Source: an uncultured Candidatus Melainabacteria bacterium (lineage in GTDB: Bacteria; Cyanobacteriota; Vampirovibrionia; Gastranaerophilales; Gastranaerophilaceae). Taken from it: 64,000 nt of DNA. This document shows positions 42,502-50,306 of the stretch, in pieces (position 1 is the stretch's first letter; the number at the start of each line of letters is the position of its first letter). The position numbers were made by a program, and so were the translations under genes. The notes under the pieces were generated by a model. It ran no database searches. It was not told the origin of the DNA and saw only the letters and a program-made list of their open reading frames with translations. The stretch lies in NCBI GenBank assembly GCA_934757245.1, contig CAKVLH010000003.1, forward strand, positions 124,001 to 188,000. The letters run 5' to 3'.

Positions 42502-43341
42502 ATGATAACAAAAAACGAGTTAGACAATTTAGTTGCGAAATATGAAACGGTAGATTTTATAAAAGATGATCCGATTCAGTTTCCGCATAGGTTTAAAAAT
42601 AAAGAAGATATAGAACTCGCCGGATTTATTGCATCTTTATTTGCTTACGGAAACAGAAAAATGTTTATAGCGAAATTGAATGATTTGTTTAATCGCGCGG
42701 ATAATGATATTGCAAATTATATAAAAAACGGTGATTTCAAGAATCTTGCAGGTTTGGAATATCGTTTTTCTAAAGATTTCGATATTATTCCGATTTTTGA
42801 GATTTTGCATAAATTGTATAGTGAAAGCCAAGGGCTGGAAGAATTGTTTGAATATGGTTGGGGTAATAATGAAACAACAAAAATCCCTCACCCTAGCCCT
42901 CTCCCTAGGAGAGGGAATGACCGACTACGTTCAGGGGAATACATTGATTATTTAAAATTCTTTCAAACGGTTATTGATTATTTTTACTCTCGTGCTTCAA
43001 AGACTGTTGGACAGGGTTTTTATCACATGCTTCCTAATCCTGCAAATGGTGGAGCGATGAAACGTATGAATATGTTTTTACGTTGGATGATTAGAAAATC
43101 GCCTGTGGATTTAGGAGTTTGGAATTTTATGCAACCAAAAGATTTATTAATTCCACTAGATGTACATGTCGCTAGAATTTCTCGAAATATGGGTTTATTA
43201 AACCGTAAAAGCAATGATTTTAAGGCTGTTCTGGAGCTTACAGATAAATTGAGGAAATTTTCTCCCAATGATCCTGTAAAATATGATTTCGCAATGTTTG
43301 CTTTTGGTGTAGAATTAAATAGTACAAAATTAGGAGCATAG
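42502..43341 (+). CDS. TIGR02757-family protein with an in-frame repeat insertion
   Basis: A 279-residue protein matching the TIGR02757 (DUF2400) family: FIASLFAYGNRKMF near residue 45, MLPNPANGGAMKRMNMFLRW and LLIPLDVHVARISRNMGLLN near residue 215. The family looks like a helix-hairpin-helix DNA glycosylase relative but its function is not established. Around residues 127-146 a Pro/Arg-rich stretch (IPHPSPLPRRGNDRLRSGE) interrupts the otherwise normal sequence, and its DNA (42884-42938) is a family-A repeat that keeps the frame open. Homology resumes directly afterwards. The start follows a weak ribosome-binding site. Confidence 0.78.
   Translation: MITKNELDNLVAKYETVDFIKDDPIQFPHRFKNKEDIELAGFIASLFAYGNRKMFIAKLNDLFNRADNDIANYIKNGDFKNLAGLEYRFSKDFDIIPIFEILHKLYSESQGLEELFEYGWGNNETTKIPHPSPLPRRGNDRLRSGEYIDYLKFFQTVIDYFYSRASKTVGQGFYHMLPNPANGGAMKRMNMFLRWMIRKSPVDLGVWNFMQPKDLLIPLDVHVARISRNMGLLNRKSNDFKAVLELTDKLRKFSPNDPVKYDFAMFAFGVELNSTKLGA
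42884..42938. repeat. Repeat family A, copy 4, inside a coding gene
   Basis: CCCTCACCC, CCCTCTCCC, TAGGAGAGGG and CAGGGG arms as in other family-A copies, here within the reading frame of the TIGR02757-like gene and free of stop codons in that frame. Confidence 0.8.
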
Positions 43342-43344
43342 CTG

Positions 43345-44061
43345 ATGAATAAATACATAGAACAAAATTCTAAAAAGTTTTTAGTAATGTTACTTTTAAT
43401 CTGTGTTGTATTTTTTGTAATTATTATTAAGGCATTTGAGTATATTCCGGTTGCAGATGATGATGCAATTACAAGCCGTAATAACATTGAAAACCTTAAT
43501 AAACCTGCAGAAGAAAACGCTGATGAGCAAGCAGATAAATCAGAAGAACAAACAGAAAAAGAGACTTTGGATATTAAATTAACTCCTGATTTTGTAGAAA
43601 AAACTGATAAAAAGGCTGAAACAGTTACTGATTCTAAAGCTGTAGAACCATTAGAAAATATTAGCGACTTACCTTCAGATGCGGTTTCTGCAAATACTTC
43701 AGAAGAAGCTAAACCTGTCGAATTAACGCCGGAAGAAAAAGCAGAAAAAGCATTTTTAACCGCACAGAAATACAGACGCGACAAACAATATGTTAAAGCG
43801 TTGGAAGAATATCAAAAAATTCCTTCAATTACAAATGATACAGTAACTGTTGCGCGTAGCTATGAAGAAATTGCTACAATTTATGCAATCGTAAAACGAT
43901 ATGGTACAGCACTTTCTTATGCTCAAAAAGCTTACAATATGGCTCCTTCATCTTCTCGTGAAATGTTGCTTGCAAGGTTATACTATAAAACCGGTGATAT
44001 TGATAAAGCGACAAGACGAATCAACAACGTATTGCAAAGAGATTTTTCTTCTGATAGGTAA
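43345..44061 (+). CDS. Membrane-anchored TPR protein
   Basis: A 238-residue protein. One N-terminal membrane helix (about residues 11-28, KFLVMLLLICVVFFVIIIKA) is followed by a Glu/Asp/Lys-rich low-complexity linker (residues 45-130) and TPR-like helical repeats (AFLTAQKYRRDKQYVKALEE, EIATIYAIVKRYGTALSYAQ). The layout predicts a bitopic inner-membrane protein with TPRs held away from the membrane by a flexible linker. It starts 3 bp after the TIGR02757 stop, so it is in the same operon. Function unknown. Confidence 0.8.
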   Translation: MNKYIEQNSKKFLVMLLLICVVFFVIIIKAFEYIPVADDDAITSRNNIENLNKPAEENADEQADKSEEQTEKETLDIKLTPDFVEKTDKKAETVTDSKAVEPLENISDLPSDAVSANTSEEAKPVELTPEEKAEKAFLTAQKYRRDKQYVKALEEYQKIPSITNDTVTVARSYEEIATIYAIVKRYGTALSYAQKAYNMAPSSSREMLLARLYYKTGDIDKATRRINNVLQRDFSSDR

Positions 44062-44105
44062 AAAGTTGTTAAAAAATTACGTACAAGTTTTATAGAAAGT
44101 TTAGT

Positions 44106-44981
44106 ATGGTACCAGATAATTTAGATACATCTAGAATAAGAAAATTACTTTTTTTAGGTCCTAATGGGTCTTATAGCGATTTCGCAAAAAATAAATTTAT
44201 TAATGCGTTTAATCTTAATTGTGTTAGTACAAACTTGAAATCAATATCCGGGGTAATTAAAGCATTAAAGGATGAAAATTCAGAAGATATCGTTGCTGTT
44301 ATTCCGATAGAGAACTCTATAGAAGGTATTGTGCGTGAAACGCTTGATAATTTATCATTTCTAAAAAAAGAAGGTTATAAAATTATCGCAGAAACAACTA
44401 TGAACGTTGAGCATGCACTCATTGGTTTTGCAGAGAAGAAATCAGAAATTAAGATTGTTCGCTCTCATCCGCAAGCTCTTGCGCAATGCAAAAAATATTT
44501 GCAGGATAATTTTTCGGATTCATTAATTGAAGAAGCAACACTTTCGACATCTGCAGCAGTACGTTCTTTATCGGAAAATGATAAATCAATTGTTGCAATA
44601 GGTAGTGTTGATTGCGCTAAAATGTATAATATCCCAGTCATAGAGACTGAAATCAATGATGAAAGCAACAATCAAACTCGATTTATTTTATTAGGTAAAT
44701 TTTTAGCTCCGCAAACCGGTAAAGATAAAACCAGTATAACGTTTTCTACTGAAAACAAGGCTGGTGCATTAAGTAAAATTCTAACAATTTTGGATGAATA
44801 TGGGATTAACATGTCTTATATAGATTCGCGACCTTCTAAAAAAGAATTGGGCGAATACGTTTTCTATATTGACTTTGAAGGCCATATTCACGATAAAAAA
44901 GTTGTCGATGCTTTCAATGAAATTAAGCAATATGTAAAAATGTTCTATGTGATTGGCTCATATCATTCAATTGATTCTTAA
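44106..44981 (+). CDS. pheA: Prephenate dehydratase
   Basis: A 291-residue enzyme that converts prephenate to phenylpyruvate in phenylalanine synthesis. The substrate-binding domain shows FLGPNGSYSDFA near residue 17, ENSIEGIVRETLD near residue 68, and the catalytic TRF motif (NQTRFILLG). The C-terminal ACT domain (SITFSTENKAGALSKILTIL, then YIDSRPSK) provides feedback control by Phe in this family. There is no chorismate mutase domain. It is 44 bp after the TPR gene with a weak ribosome-binding site. Confidence 0.95.
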   Translation: MVPDNLDTSRIRKLLFLGPNGSYSDFAKNKFINAFNLNCVSTNLKSISGVIKALKDENSEDIVAVIPIENSIEGIVRETLDNLSFLKKEGYKIIAETTMNVEHALIGFAEKKSEIKIVRSHPQALAQCKKYLQDNFSDSLIEEATLSTSAAVRSLSENDKSIVAIGSVDCAKMYNIPVIETEINDESNNQTRFILLGKFLAPQTGKDKTSITFSTENKAGALSKILTILDEYGINMSYIDSRPSKKELGEYVFYIDFEGHIHDKKVVDAFNEIKQYVKMFYVIGSYHSIDS

Positions 44982-45037
44982 AGGTTTTCTTATTGTAATT
45001 ATTTTAGTGCGCAAATTTTGCACCATTAATATTAATA

Positions 45038-45074
45038 AAAAAAGTGGAAAATATTTTACAATTTTCCACTTTTT
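45038..45074. terminator. Bidirectional terminator between pheA and clpC
   Basis: AAAAAGTGGAAAAT and ATTTTCCACTTTTT stem, with A and T runs on the two sides. Confidence 0.85.
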
Positions 45075-45097
45075 ATTTTTAATTTATTATCTGCTTA

Positions 45098-47587
45098 TTA
45101 GCTTTCTTGAGCTACCGCTTGTTCCGCATTAGCACCTTCTTTTCTTTCGAAAACGATTTTATCGTCAACTAATTTAAGAAGGATTGTATCACCCGGTTGG
45201 TAAGCATTTGTCAAGATTTCTTCTGCAAGCTGATCTTCGATTTTCTTCTGAATCAATCTTCTCAAAGGTCTTGCGCCATAAGCTTCGTTATAACCGTCTT
45301 TTGCAAGGTAATCTTTAACTTCATCCGTAACTTCGATTGACAAATCACGTTCAGAAAGACGTTTGAATAAATCTTTCATCATCAAGTCAACGATTTGACG
45401 GATTTCTTCCTTGCTTAAGTGTGAGAATACGATAATATCATCGATACGGTTCAAGAATTCAGGTCTGAATGCTTTTTTAAGTTCTTCGTTAACTGTATCT
45501 TTAAGTTTTTCGTATTTATCCTTTTTAACGTCTTCTGCAGTTGAGAAACCAAGTTTGCCTTGAGTCGTAATCATACTTGCACCAACGTTAGATGTCATAA
45601 TAATTACGGTATTCTTGAAGTTGATATGACGACCTTTAGCATCAGTCAAACGTCCGTCATCAAGAATCTGTAACATGATGTTGAATACGTCAGGGTGAGC
45701 TTTTTCAATTTCGTCAAAAAGAATAACAGAGTAAGGTTTCTTTCTAACAAGTTCAGACAAATGTCCACCATCATCATAACCAACGTATCCCGGAGGGGAA
45801 CCGATAAGTTTTGCAGTAGAATGTTTTTCCATAAATTCTGACATATCTACTCTTATCATATTGTCTTCGCTACCGAAAATAGCTTCTGCTAAAGCTTTTG
45901 CAAGTTCAGTTTTACCAACACCTGTAGGACCGCAGAAGATAAAGCTTCCGATTGGTCTGTTTGGAGATTTTAAACCAACTCTTGCACGTCTGATTGCTTT
46001 AGAAATAGCTGTTACAGCGTCGCTTTGTCCGATAACTCTTGCGTGAAGTGTATCTTCAAGCTTAAGCAATCTTTCTGATTCACCTTCCGTAAGTTTTGTT
46101 ACAGGCACACCTGTCATTGTTGCAATAACTTCTGCAACATCATCTTCTGTTACAGTTGGTTTATTTGCATCATTTTGACGACGCCATTCTTCAGAAACTT
46201 CTCTGATTCTATCTTTCATATTAGCTTCGTCATCTCTTAAAGCTGAAGCTCTTTCGAATTCTTGATTTCTGATTGCATCCTCTTTTTCCTTGATAATTTC
46301 TTTCAATTCTTTATCAAGTTCTTTACCTTCAGGAGAAAGTGTGCAAACTTTTAATCTAACCTTTGAGCTTGCTTCGTCGATAACGTCAATAGCTTTGTCA
46401 GGTAAAAATCTATCGTTGATATATTTGCTTGAAAGTTTCGTAGCTGCAACGATTGCTTCATCTGAAATGTTCAAGTTGTGGTGTTCTTCGTATTTTGGTT
46501 TCAAACCACGAATAATTTCTATTGTTTCATCAATAGATGGTTCGTCAATGATTACAGGTTGGAATCTTCTTTCTAACGCTGAATCTTTTTCGATGTACTT
46601 TCTGTATTCATCAGAAGTTGTAGCACCAATTACTTGAATTTCACCTCTTGAAAGTGCAGGTTTTAAAATGTTTGCCGCATCAATTGCACCTTCTGCAGCA
46701 CCTGCTCCGATTAGGGTGTGCATTTCATCGATTACAAGAATAACATTTCCGGCTTGTCTGATTTCGTCCATAATCTTTTTAAGACGTTCTTCAAACTCAC
46801 CTCTGTATTTTGTACCTGCAATCAACAAGCCCATATCAAGCTGAATGATTTTTTTATTTTCTAAAATATCAGGAACTTCACTATTTACAATTCTGATTGC
46901 AAGACCTTCTGCAACAGCAGTTTTACCAACCCCCGGTTCGCCAAGTAAAACAGGGTTGTTTTTAGTTCTTCTTGCAAGAATTTGTATAACACGTTCAATT
47001 TCTTTTTCTCTGCCAACAACAGGGTCAAGTCTTAGTTCTGCTGCTGCTTGAGTTAAATCTGTACCAAACTCATCAAGGCTAGGAGTTTTAACTTTACTAG
47101 TTTGAGAACTTGAAGATGAACCGCCAACACCGGCTGATGCGGTTTGTGGTTTAGAATCACCTAACATTTTAACAACATTGCTTCTAACTTTGTTCAAGTC
47201 TACACCAAGGTTTTCTAAAACTCTTGCTGCAACGCCTTCGCCTTCGCGGATTAAGCCTAAAAGTAAGTGTTCTGTTCCGATGTAGTTATGACCAAGTTGT
47301 CTTGCTTCATCCCAAGAAAGTTCCAAAACTCTTTTTGCTCTTGGGGTAAACGGAATTTCTACGGCAACAAAGCCTGAGCCTCTGCCGATAATTTTTTCAA
47401 CTTCAACTCTTGCATCTTTAAGATTCACTCCCATAGATTTAAGAGTTTTAGCTGCAATGCCTGTTCCTTCGCCGATTAAACCAAGCAAAATTTGCTCAGT
47501 ACCGACAAAATTATGACCAAGTCTTCTTGCTTCTTCTTGAGCAAGCATAATGACTTTAATCGCCTTTTCAGTAAAACGTTCGAACAT
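45098..47587 (-). CDS. clpC: ClpC-type Hsp100 ATPase
   Basis: An 829-residue AAA+ unfoldase that feeds substrates to ClpP. It has two N-terminal Clp repeats ([35 protein letters not shown]), two ATPase domains with Walker A GEPGVGKT and [12 protein letters not shown], and a UVR-type motif in the linker ([15 protein letters not shown]) that distinguishes ClpC from ClpA and ClpB. ClpC is typical of cyanobacteria, Firmicutes and relatives and fits a Melainabacteria host. An AAGAGGA Shine-Dalgarno precedes the ATG. There is no mcsA/mcsB or ctsR nearby. Confidence 0.96.
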   Translation of the reverse strand: MFERFTEKAIKVIMLAQEEARRLGHNFVGTEQILLGLIGEGTGIAAKTLKSMGVNLKDARVEVEKIIGRGSGFVAVEIPFTPRAKRVLELSWDEARQLGHNYIGTEHLLLGLIREGEGVAARVLENLGVDLNKVRSNVVKMLGDSKPQTASAGVGGSSSSSQTSKVKTPSLDEFGTDLTQAAAELRLDPVVGREKEIERVIQILARRTKNNPVLLGEPGVGKTAVAEGLAIRIVNSEVPDILENKKIIQLDMGLLIAGTKYRGEFEERLKKIMDEIRQAGNVILVIDEMHTLIGAGAAEGAIDAANILKPALSRGEIQVIGATTSDEYRKYIEKDSALERRFQPVIIDEPSIDETIEIIRGLKPKYEEHHNLNISDEAIVAATKLSSKYINDRFLPDKAIDVIDEASSKVRLKVCTLSPEGKELDKELKEIIKEKEDAIRNQEFERASALRDDEANMKDRIREVSEEWRRQNDANKPTVTEDDVAEVIATMTGVPVTKLTEGESERLLKLEDTLHARVIGQSDAVTAISKAIRRARVGLKSPNRPIGSFIFCGPTGVGKTELAKALAEAIFGSEDNMIRVDMSEFMEKHSTAKLIGSPPGYVGYDDGGHLSELVRKKPYSVILFDEIEKAHPDVFNIMLQILDDGRLTDAKGRHINFKNTVIIMTSNVGASMITTQGKLGFSTAEDVKKDKYEKLKDTVNEELKKAFRPEFLNRIDDIIVFSHLSKEEIRQIVDLMMKDLFKRLSERDLSIEVTDEVKDYLAKDGYNEAYGARPLRRLIQKKIEDQLAEEILTNAYQPGDTILLKLVDDKIVFERKEGANAEQAVAQES

Positions 47588-47710
47588 TTAATATTTTCCT
47601 CTTCTTATAAAATTATAAATATATTTATATATGAATATATTACAAAAAATTTACATTTTTTTCAAGTGGTAATTAGTGAGCGAAATTCACTTTAAAGATG
47701 CTGATATTTT

Positions 47711-47744
47711 GAGTTGAAAGTTGACAGTTGAAAGTGGAAAGTTG
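47711..47744. repeat. Repeat family E, single arm
   Basis: GAGTTGAAAGTTGACAGTTGAAAGTGGAAAGTTG-like sequence, made of related 7-8 nt units; it matches the arms of the hairpin at 59424-59556. Confidence 0.6.
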
Positions 47745-47845
47745 TTTTATGAAAAACATTATGGACAGTAGTGTCGAGGGATGGGTGATGTGGAAAACGT
47801 CCGTTAGAGTGGGTTGAGTTTGCGACATCCACGCAAACGTGTCTC

Positions 47846-47905
47846 GCTCCCCTCTCCTTTTTTCAACTCTTCATGGAGAGGGTGCCGAAGGCGGGAGAGG
47901 GTATT
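47846..47905. repeat. Repeat family A, copy 5
   Basis: CTCCCCTCTCC and CATGGAGAGGG plus GGGAGAGGGTATT arms, similar to the copies at 1.73 and 13.07 kb. Confidence 0.65.
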
Positions 47906-47924
47906 AAAGAAAACAGTTTCTAAA

Positions 47925-48030
47925 ATGGCTTGATCGCTTCAGTTTTAATCGAACTTCAGAATGGCGACAAGTAAGTCGTTTTACGCCCTGTCATTCTGAA
48001 GCCGATTAGGCTGAAGAATCCAGCTTTTTA
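47925..48030. repeat. Repeat family C, copy 2
   Basis: Contains CTTCAGAATGGCGACAAG, GTCATTCTGAAG and GAATCCAGCTTTTT. The left and right halves are inverted relative to each other, and the copy resembles those near 7.1 and 53.9 kb. Confidence 0.75.
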
Positions 48031-48119
48031 ATAACTTTTATTTTTTGTCTTGACATTATTTGAAATTCTCATAGTGGAAGTTATTATAAAATTCTAATAC
48101 TTTAACTTGAAAATTTTAC

Positions 48120-48155
48120 AGAAGAGCGCCCTCTCCTTGGAGAAGGCGCTCTTCT
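48120..48155 (-). terminator. Probable terminator of the 48.2-48.8 kb unit
   Basis: AGAAGAGCGCC and GGCGCTCTTCT form an 11-bp stem 25 bp past the stop; the minus-strand tail is only moderately T-rich (GTAAAATTTT). Confidence 0.55.
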
Positions 48156-48180
48156 AATAAAAACTATTTAATTTTTTGAC

Positions 48181-48516
48181 TTATTGACCAAAGTTATAAG
48201 TGAAAGAGCTTTGAATTGCTGAATTTACAGCACCTTTTGCAGAATTTAATTCCGTATCAACCATTTGTAATCTGGTTTGATATTCTTGCATTTGCAAGTC
48301 TAATTTTTTCTCTAAAATAGTGAGTTTATCTCGTCGAGCCTCTAATTGTTTAACTGCGGGGTTGTCGGGATCTAAGTCATTACCTAGAGCCATAATTTCA
48401 TCAGAGGATGCAACTAACTCCATCTTGGCAGATGCAATCCACTGCACTTTTGTTTCCAGCGATATTTTATATGCTGTTAAGTACATCATTCTGAAACTTG
48501 AGGCTATTAATCCCAT
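48181..48516 (-). CDS. MG-x-x-AS family protein, short member
   Basis: A 111-residue helical protein of unknown function. Its first residues (MGLIASSFRMMYLTAYKIS) match the start of the 587-residue protein at 50.3 kb (MGMAASQARYLALVARKSN), and its end (VDTELNSAKGAVNSAIQSSF) matches that protein's end (LSTEIDAVSKVVKDNVEKSF), each closing with an F-G pair. A coiled coil spans about residues 30-95. There is no signal peptide. AAGGAA serves as Shine-Dalgarno, and the gene starts 12 bp after the preceding one stops, so they form an operon. Confidence 0.75.
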   Translation of the reverse strand: MGLIASSFRMMYLTAYKISLETKVQWIASAKMELVASSDEIMALGNDLDPDNPAVKQLEARRDKLTILEKKLDLQMQEYQTRLQMVDTELNSAKGAVNSAIQSSFTYNFGQ

Positions 48517-48528
48517 AACACACGTTCC

Positions 48529-48804
48529 TTATCTTGTTTCGTTTAAATTCTTACCTTTCAGGAATGTGTGTTCATTACTTTCTGCAATCAAGCTTTCCAT
48601 TTTGTGCAACTGATGCTTGTGATAATTAACCCTATACTTTGCCATTTTTAGTTTTTGTCTAATGGTAAGCATATCCTTAAGGCTTGATATTAAACTGATG
48701 AGTAATGCCTTTAATGGATTTTTTCGTTTAAAGAAAGAACGAGCGAAATTCATAAAGTTCATTAGTCGTTTTACATTATCTTGTAGTTCTTCACGCATAA
48801 GCAT
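48529..48804 (-). CDS. Small helical protein, operon partner of the short MG-x-x-AS protein
   Basis: A 91-residue basic helical protein with no recognised family. A moderately hydrophobic stretch (LKALLISLISSLKDML, about residues 31-46) could be a membrane-associated helix, and a Lys/His-rich helix follows (IRQKLKMAKYRVNYHKHQLH). An AGGAG Shine-Dalgarno precedes the ATG and a TATAAT lies upstream near 48837, so the gene is likely real. It is the first gene of a two-gene unit with the short MG-x-x-AS protein. Confidence 0.65.
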   Translation of the reverse strand: MLMREELQDNVKRLMNFMNFARSFFKRKNPLKALLISLISSLKDMLTIRQKLKMAKYRVNYHKHQLHKMESLIAESNEHTFLKGKNLNETR

Positions 48805-48899
48805 TTTCTCCTATGCATTCTAAGCCTACATGTATTATAAAACACGATAAGCTAAAAAATTGCCTTTTTAGTAGGGTATTTGTTACATTTGTTAACATG

Positions 48900-49130
48900 T
48901 TATTTTGAACTAGTCCTATTTGTTGTAATACTGTTGAAAATAAATCGATTTTTATAATATTGGTCTTTTACTACATTATTATTTAACGGCATTTTTTTTA
49001 AAAACTTTAATTCTTTTTGGTTATAATAGCGCTGTTCGTTACAAAAATTTACAAATGACGCTATCGTTTTCACTATAGCGTTATCAAAAAACAGATCTAA
49101 AATTTTTCGTAAAAATGTTCGTGTTTGCAT
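48900..49130 (-). CDS. Small hypothetical protein between clusters
   Basis: A 76-residue basic protein with an amphipathic N-terminus (MQTRTFLRKILDLFFDNAIV) and no recognised family. Its ribosome-binding site is weak (GAAGAAAAG). It lies directly beside the outer end of repeat B2 on the minus strand, among genes of the same orientation. It may be real but could also be chance coding. Confidence 0.4.
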   Translation of the reverse strand: MQTRTFLRKILDLFFDNAIVKTIASFVNFCNEQRYYNQKELKFLKKMPLNNNVVKDQYYKNRFIFNSITTNRTSSK

Positions 49131-49142
49131 TTCTTTTCTTCA

Positions 49143-49281
49143 GGGGAATAAGGTAATAGGGTAATAAGGGAATAAGTGATATTAAATTTTTCTCTATCAT
49201 AAATTACGTTCAATAAGCGAATTATTTTTAAATTATTTTAAAACCTCTTATTGCCTTATTACCCTATTACCTTATTCCCTT
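49143..49281. repeat. Repeat family B, copy 2
   Basis: Arms of GGGAATA/GGTAATA units (49143-49175) and their mirror (49243-49281), enclosing TTAAATTTTTCTCTAT and AATTACGTTCAATAAGCGAA. The centre matches copy 3 closely. It ends 4 bp before the stop codon of the Gly-rich gene. Confidence 0.85.
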
Positions 49282-49285
49282 CTCT

Positions 49286-50143
49286 TTACAAGTCTTGAAT
49301 ATCTTTGCTTGCGGACTCAATATCATCTTTAAGCATTTTTCTTACAATGTCGCCTTGTGTATCTAACATTTTGCAAACGGTTTCAATGTTTGCAACTTTT
49401 TGAGAAAGTATTGTATCTGCATTTGCCACAATATTGCTGGAAACTGTTTGATAAGCAGATAATGCAGCAGATGTTGTTCCCTGCATCAAATTGCCCATAA
49501 CAACCGCTGGTAAACCGAATTCTCCCAAATATGGAGCTGCTGCTGTCATAATACCGCCCCAACCTGAAACAAGTCCGGCAAGTGGCATTAATATGTTAGA
49601 AGCTCCGATTCCGTAACCGTTAGCTGTTCCAACTCCATAAGCAGCTGTGCTTGCTATATCTGCAATGCTTCCGATTCCGGATGCAAAGCCGGTTGTCGCA
49701 CCGTCAGAAGAGCCAAAACCTGTTAAAAGATTTTGGATGCCGGAAGCTCCACCTGTTGTTGTTCCACTTTGGCGATAACCAAAATTTGATGCGTAACCGC
49801 TAGGAAAACCTGAATAATTGCCTAAACTGTTTACGCCAAATGATGAGTAAGTTCCTGTTGTTCCACCTGTCCCACCGGTATATTGAGACCAGTAAGAAGT
49901 TCCGGGGATGTTCATTGCGGAAGTTCCGCCTAAAGTTGTCATAAAAGCGGATGGCGCGAATAAACTTGCTAATTGGTACAAAAAACCTCCGGCAGCTTCA
50001 AAACCTGTTCCTGAACTTGCAGAACCTGAAACTGTTAAGTCTCTTAATCTGTCATAAGTTTCGTATAGCATAACTTTAGCGTCAGCGGATGCTGCGCCAA
50101 ATCGGTTCGCCATTACTAAATATCCATCGTTTTTGTATGACAT
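49286..50143 (-). CDS. Gly/Ser/Thr-rich protein bracketed by two family-B repeats
   Basis: A 285-residue protein of unknown function. The start is set at MSYKNDGYLVMANRFGAAS because AGAGGTAC lies just before it; the longer frame would run into repeat B3. After a helical N-terminus (about residues 1-60) the middle is rich in Gly, Ser, Thr, Tyr and Ala (about residues 75-190), followed by a glycine-rich hydrophobic segment (LMPLAGLVSGWGGIMTAAAP) and a C-terminal coiled coil (VANIETVCKMLDTQGDIVRK). There is no signal peptide. The composition suggests an extracellular or filament-like protein exported by an unknown route, but that is inference. Confidence 0.7.
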   Translation of the reverse strand: MSYKNDGYLVMANRFGAASADAKVMLYETYDRLRDLTVSGSASSGTGFEAAGGFLYQLASLFAPSAFMTTLGGTSAMNIPGTSYWSQYTGGTGGTTGTYSSFGVNSLGNYSGFPSGYASNFGYRQSGTTTGGASGIQNLLTGFGSSDGATTGFASGIGSIADIASTAAYGVGTANGYGIGASNILMPLAGLVSGWGGIMTAAAPYLGEFGLPAVVMGNLMQGTTSAALSAYQTVSSNIVANADTILSQKVANIETVCKMLDTQGDIVRKMLKDDIESASKDIQDL

Positions 50144-50157
50144 TTTGTACCTCTTCA

Positions 50158-50297
50158 AAGGGAATAAGGTAATGAGGGAATAAGGGAATCAGTGGTATTA
50201 AATTTTTCTCTATAAATTACGTTCAATAAGCGAATTGTTTTTTATTATTTTAAAACCTCTTATTGCCTTATTACCCTATTGCCTTATTACCTCATTT
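50158..50297. repeat. Repeat family B, copy 3
   Basis: Arms of GGGAATA/GGTAATG units and mirror, with the same central sequence as copy 2 (TTAAATTTTTCTCTAT, AATTACGTTCAATAAGCGAA). It runs from beside the Shine-Dalgarno of the Gly-rich gene to 9 bp before the stop of the 587-residue protein. Confidence 0.85.
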
Positions 50298-50306
50298 AAC
50301 TACCTA

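Larger units (their letters stand above)
47588..48180. other. 593-bp spacer carrying repeats E1, A5 and C2
   Basis: No gene seen. From left to right: the clpC promoter region, the GTTGACAGTTGAAAGTGGAAA family-E arm (47711-47744), a family-A copy (47846-47905), a family-C copy (47925-48030) and the terminator hairpin at 48120-48155 of the downstream minus-strand unit. Confidence 0.65.

Noticed and set aside
47588-48180. Small RNA in the spacer downstream of clpC
   Set aside because: The structure seen is accounted for by repeats E1, A5 and C2; no separate promoter and terminator pair was found.
48320-48613. 97-residue plus-strand frame across two genes of the 48 kb unit
   Set aside because: It spans the gap between two minus-strand genes that have good start sites, and shows no family resemblance.
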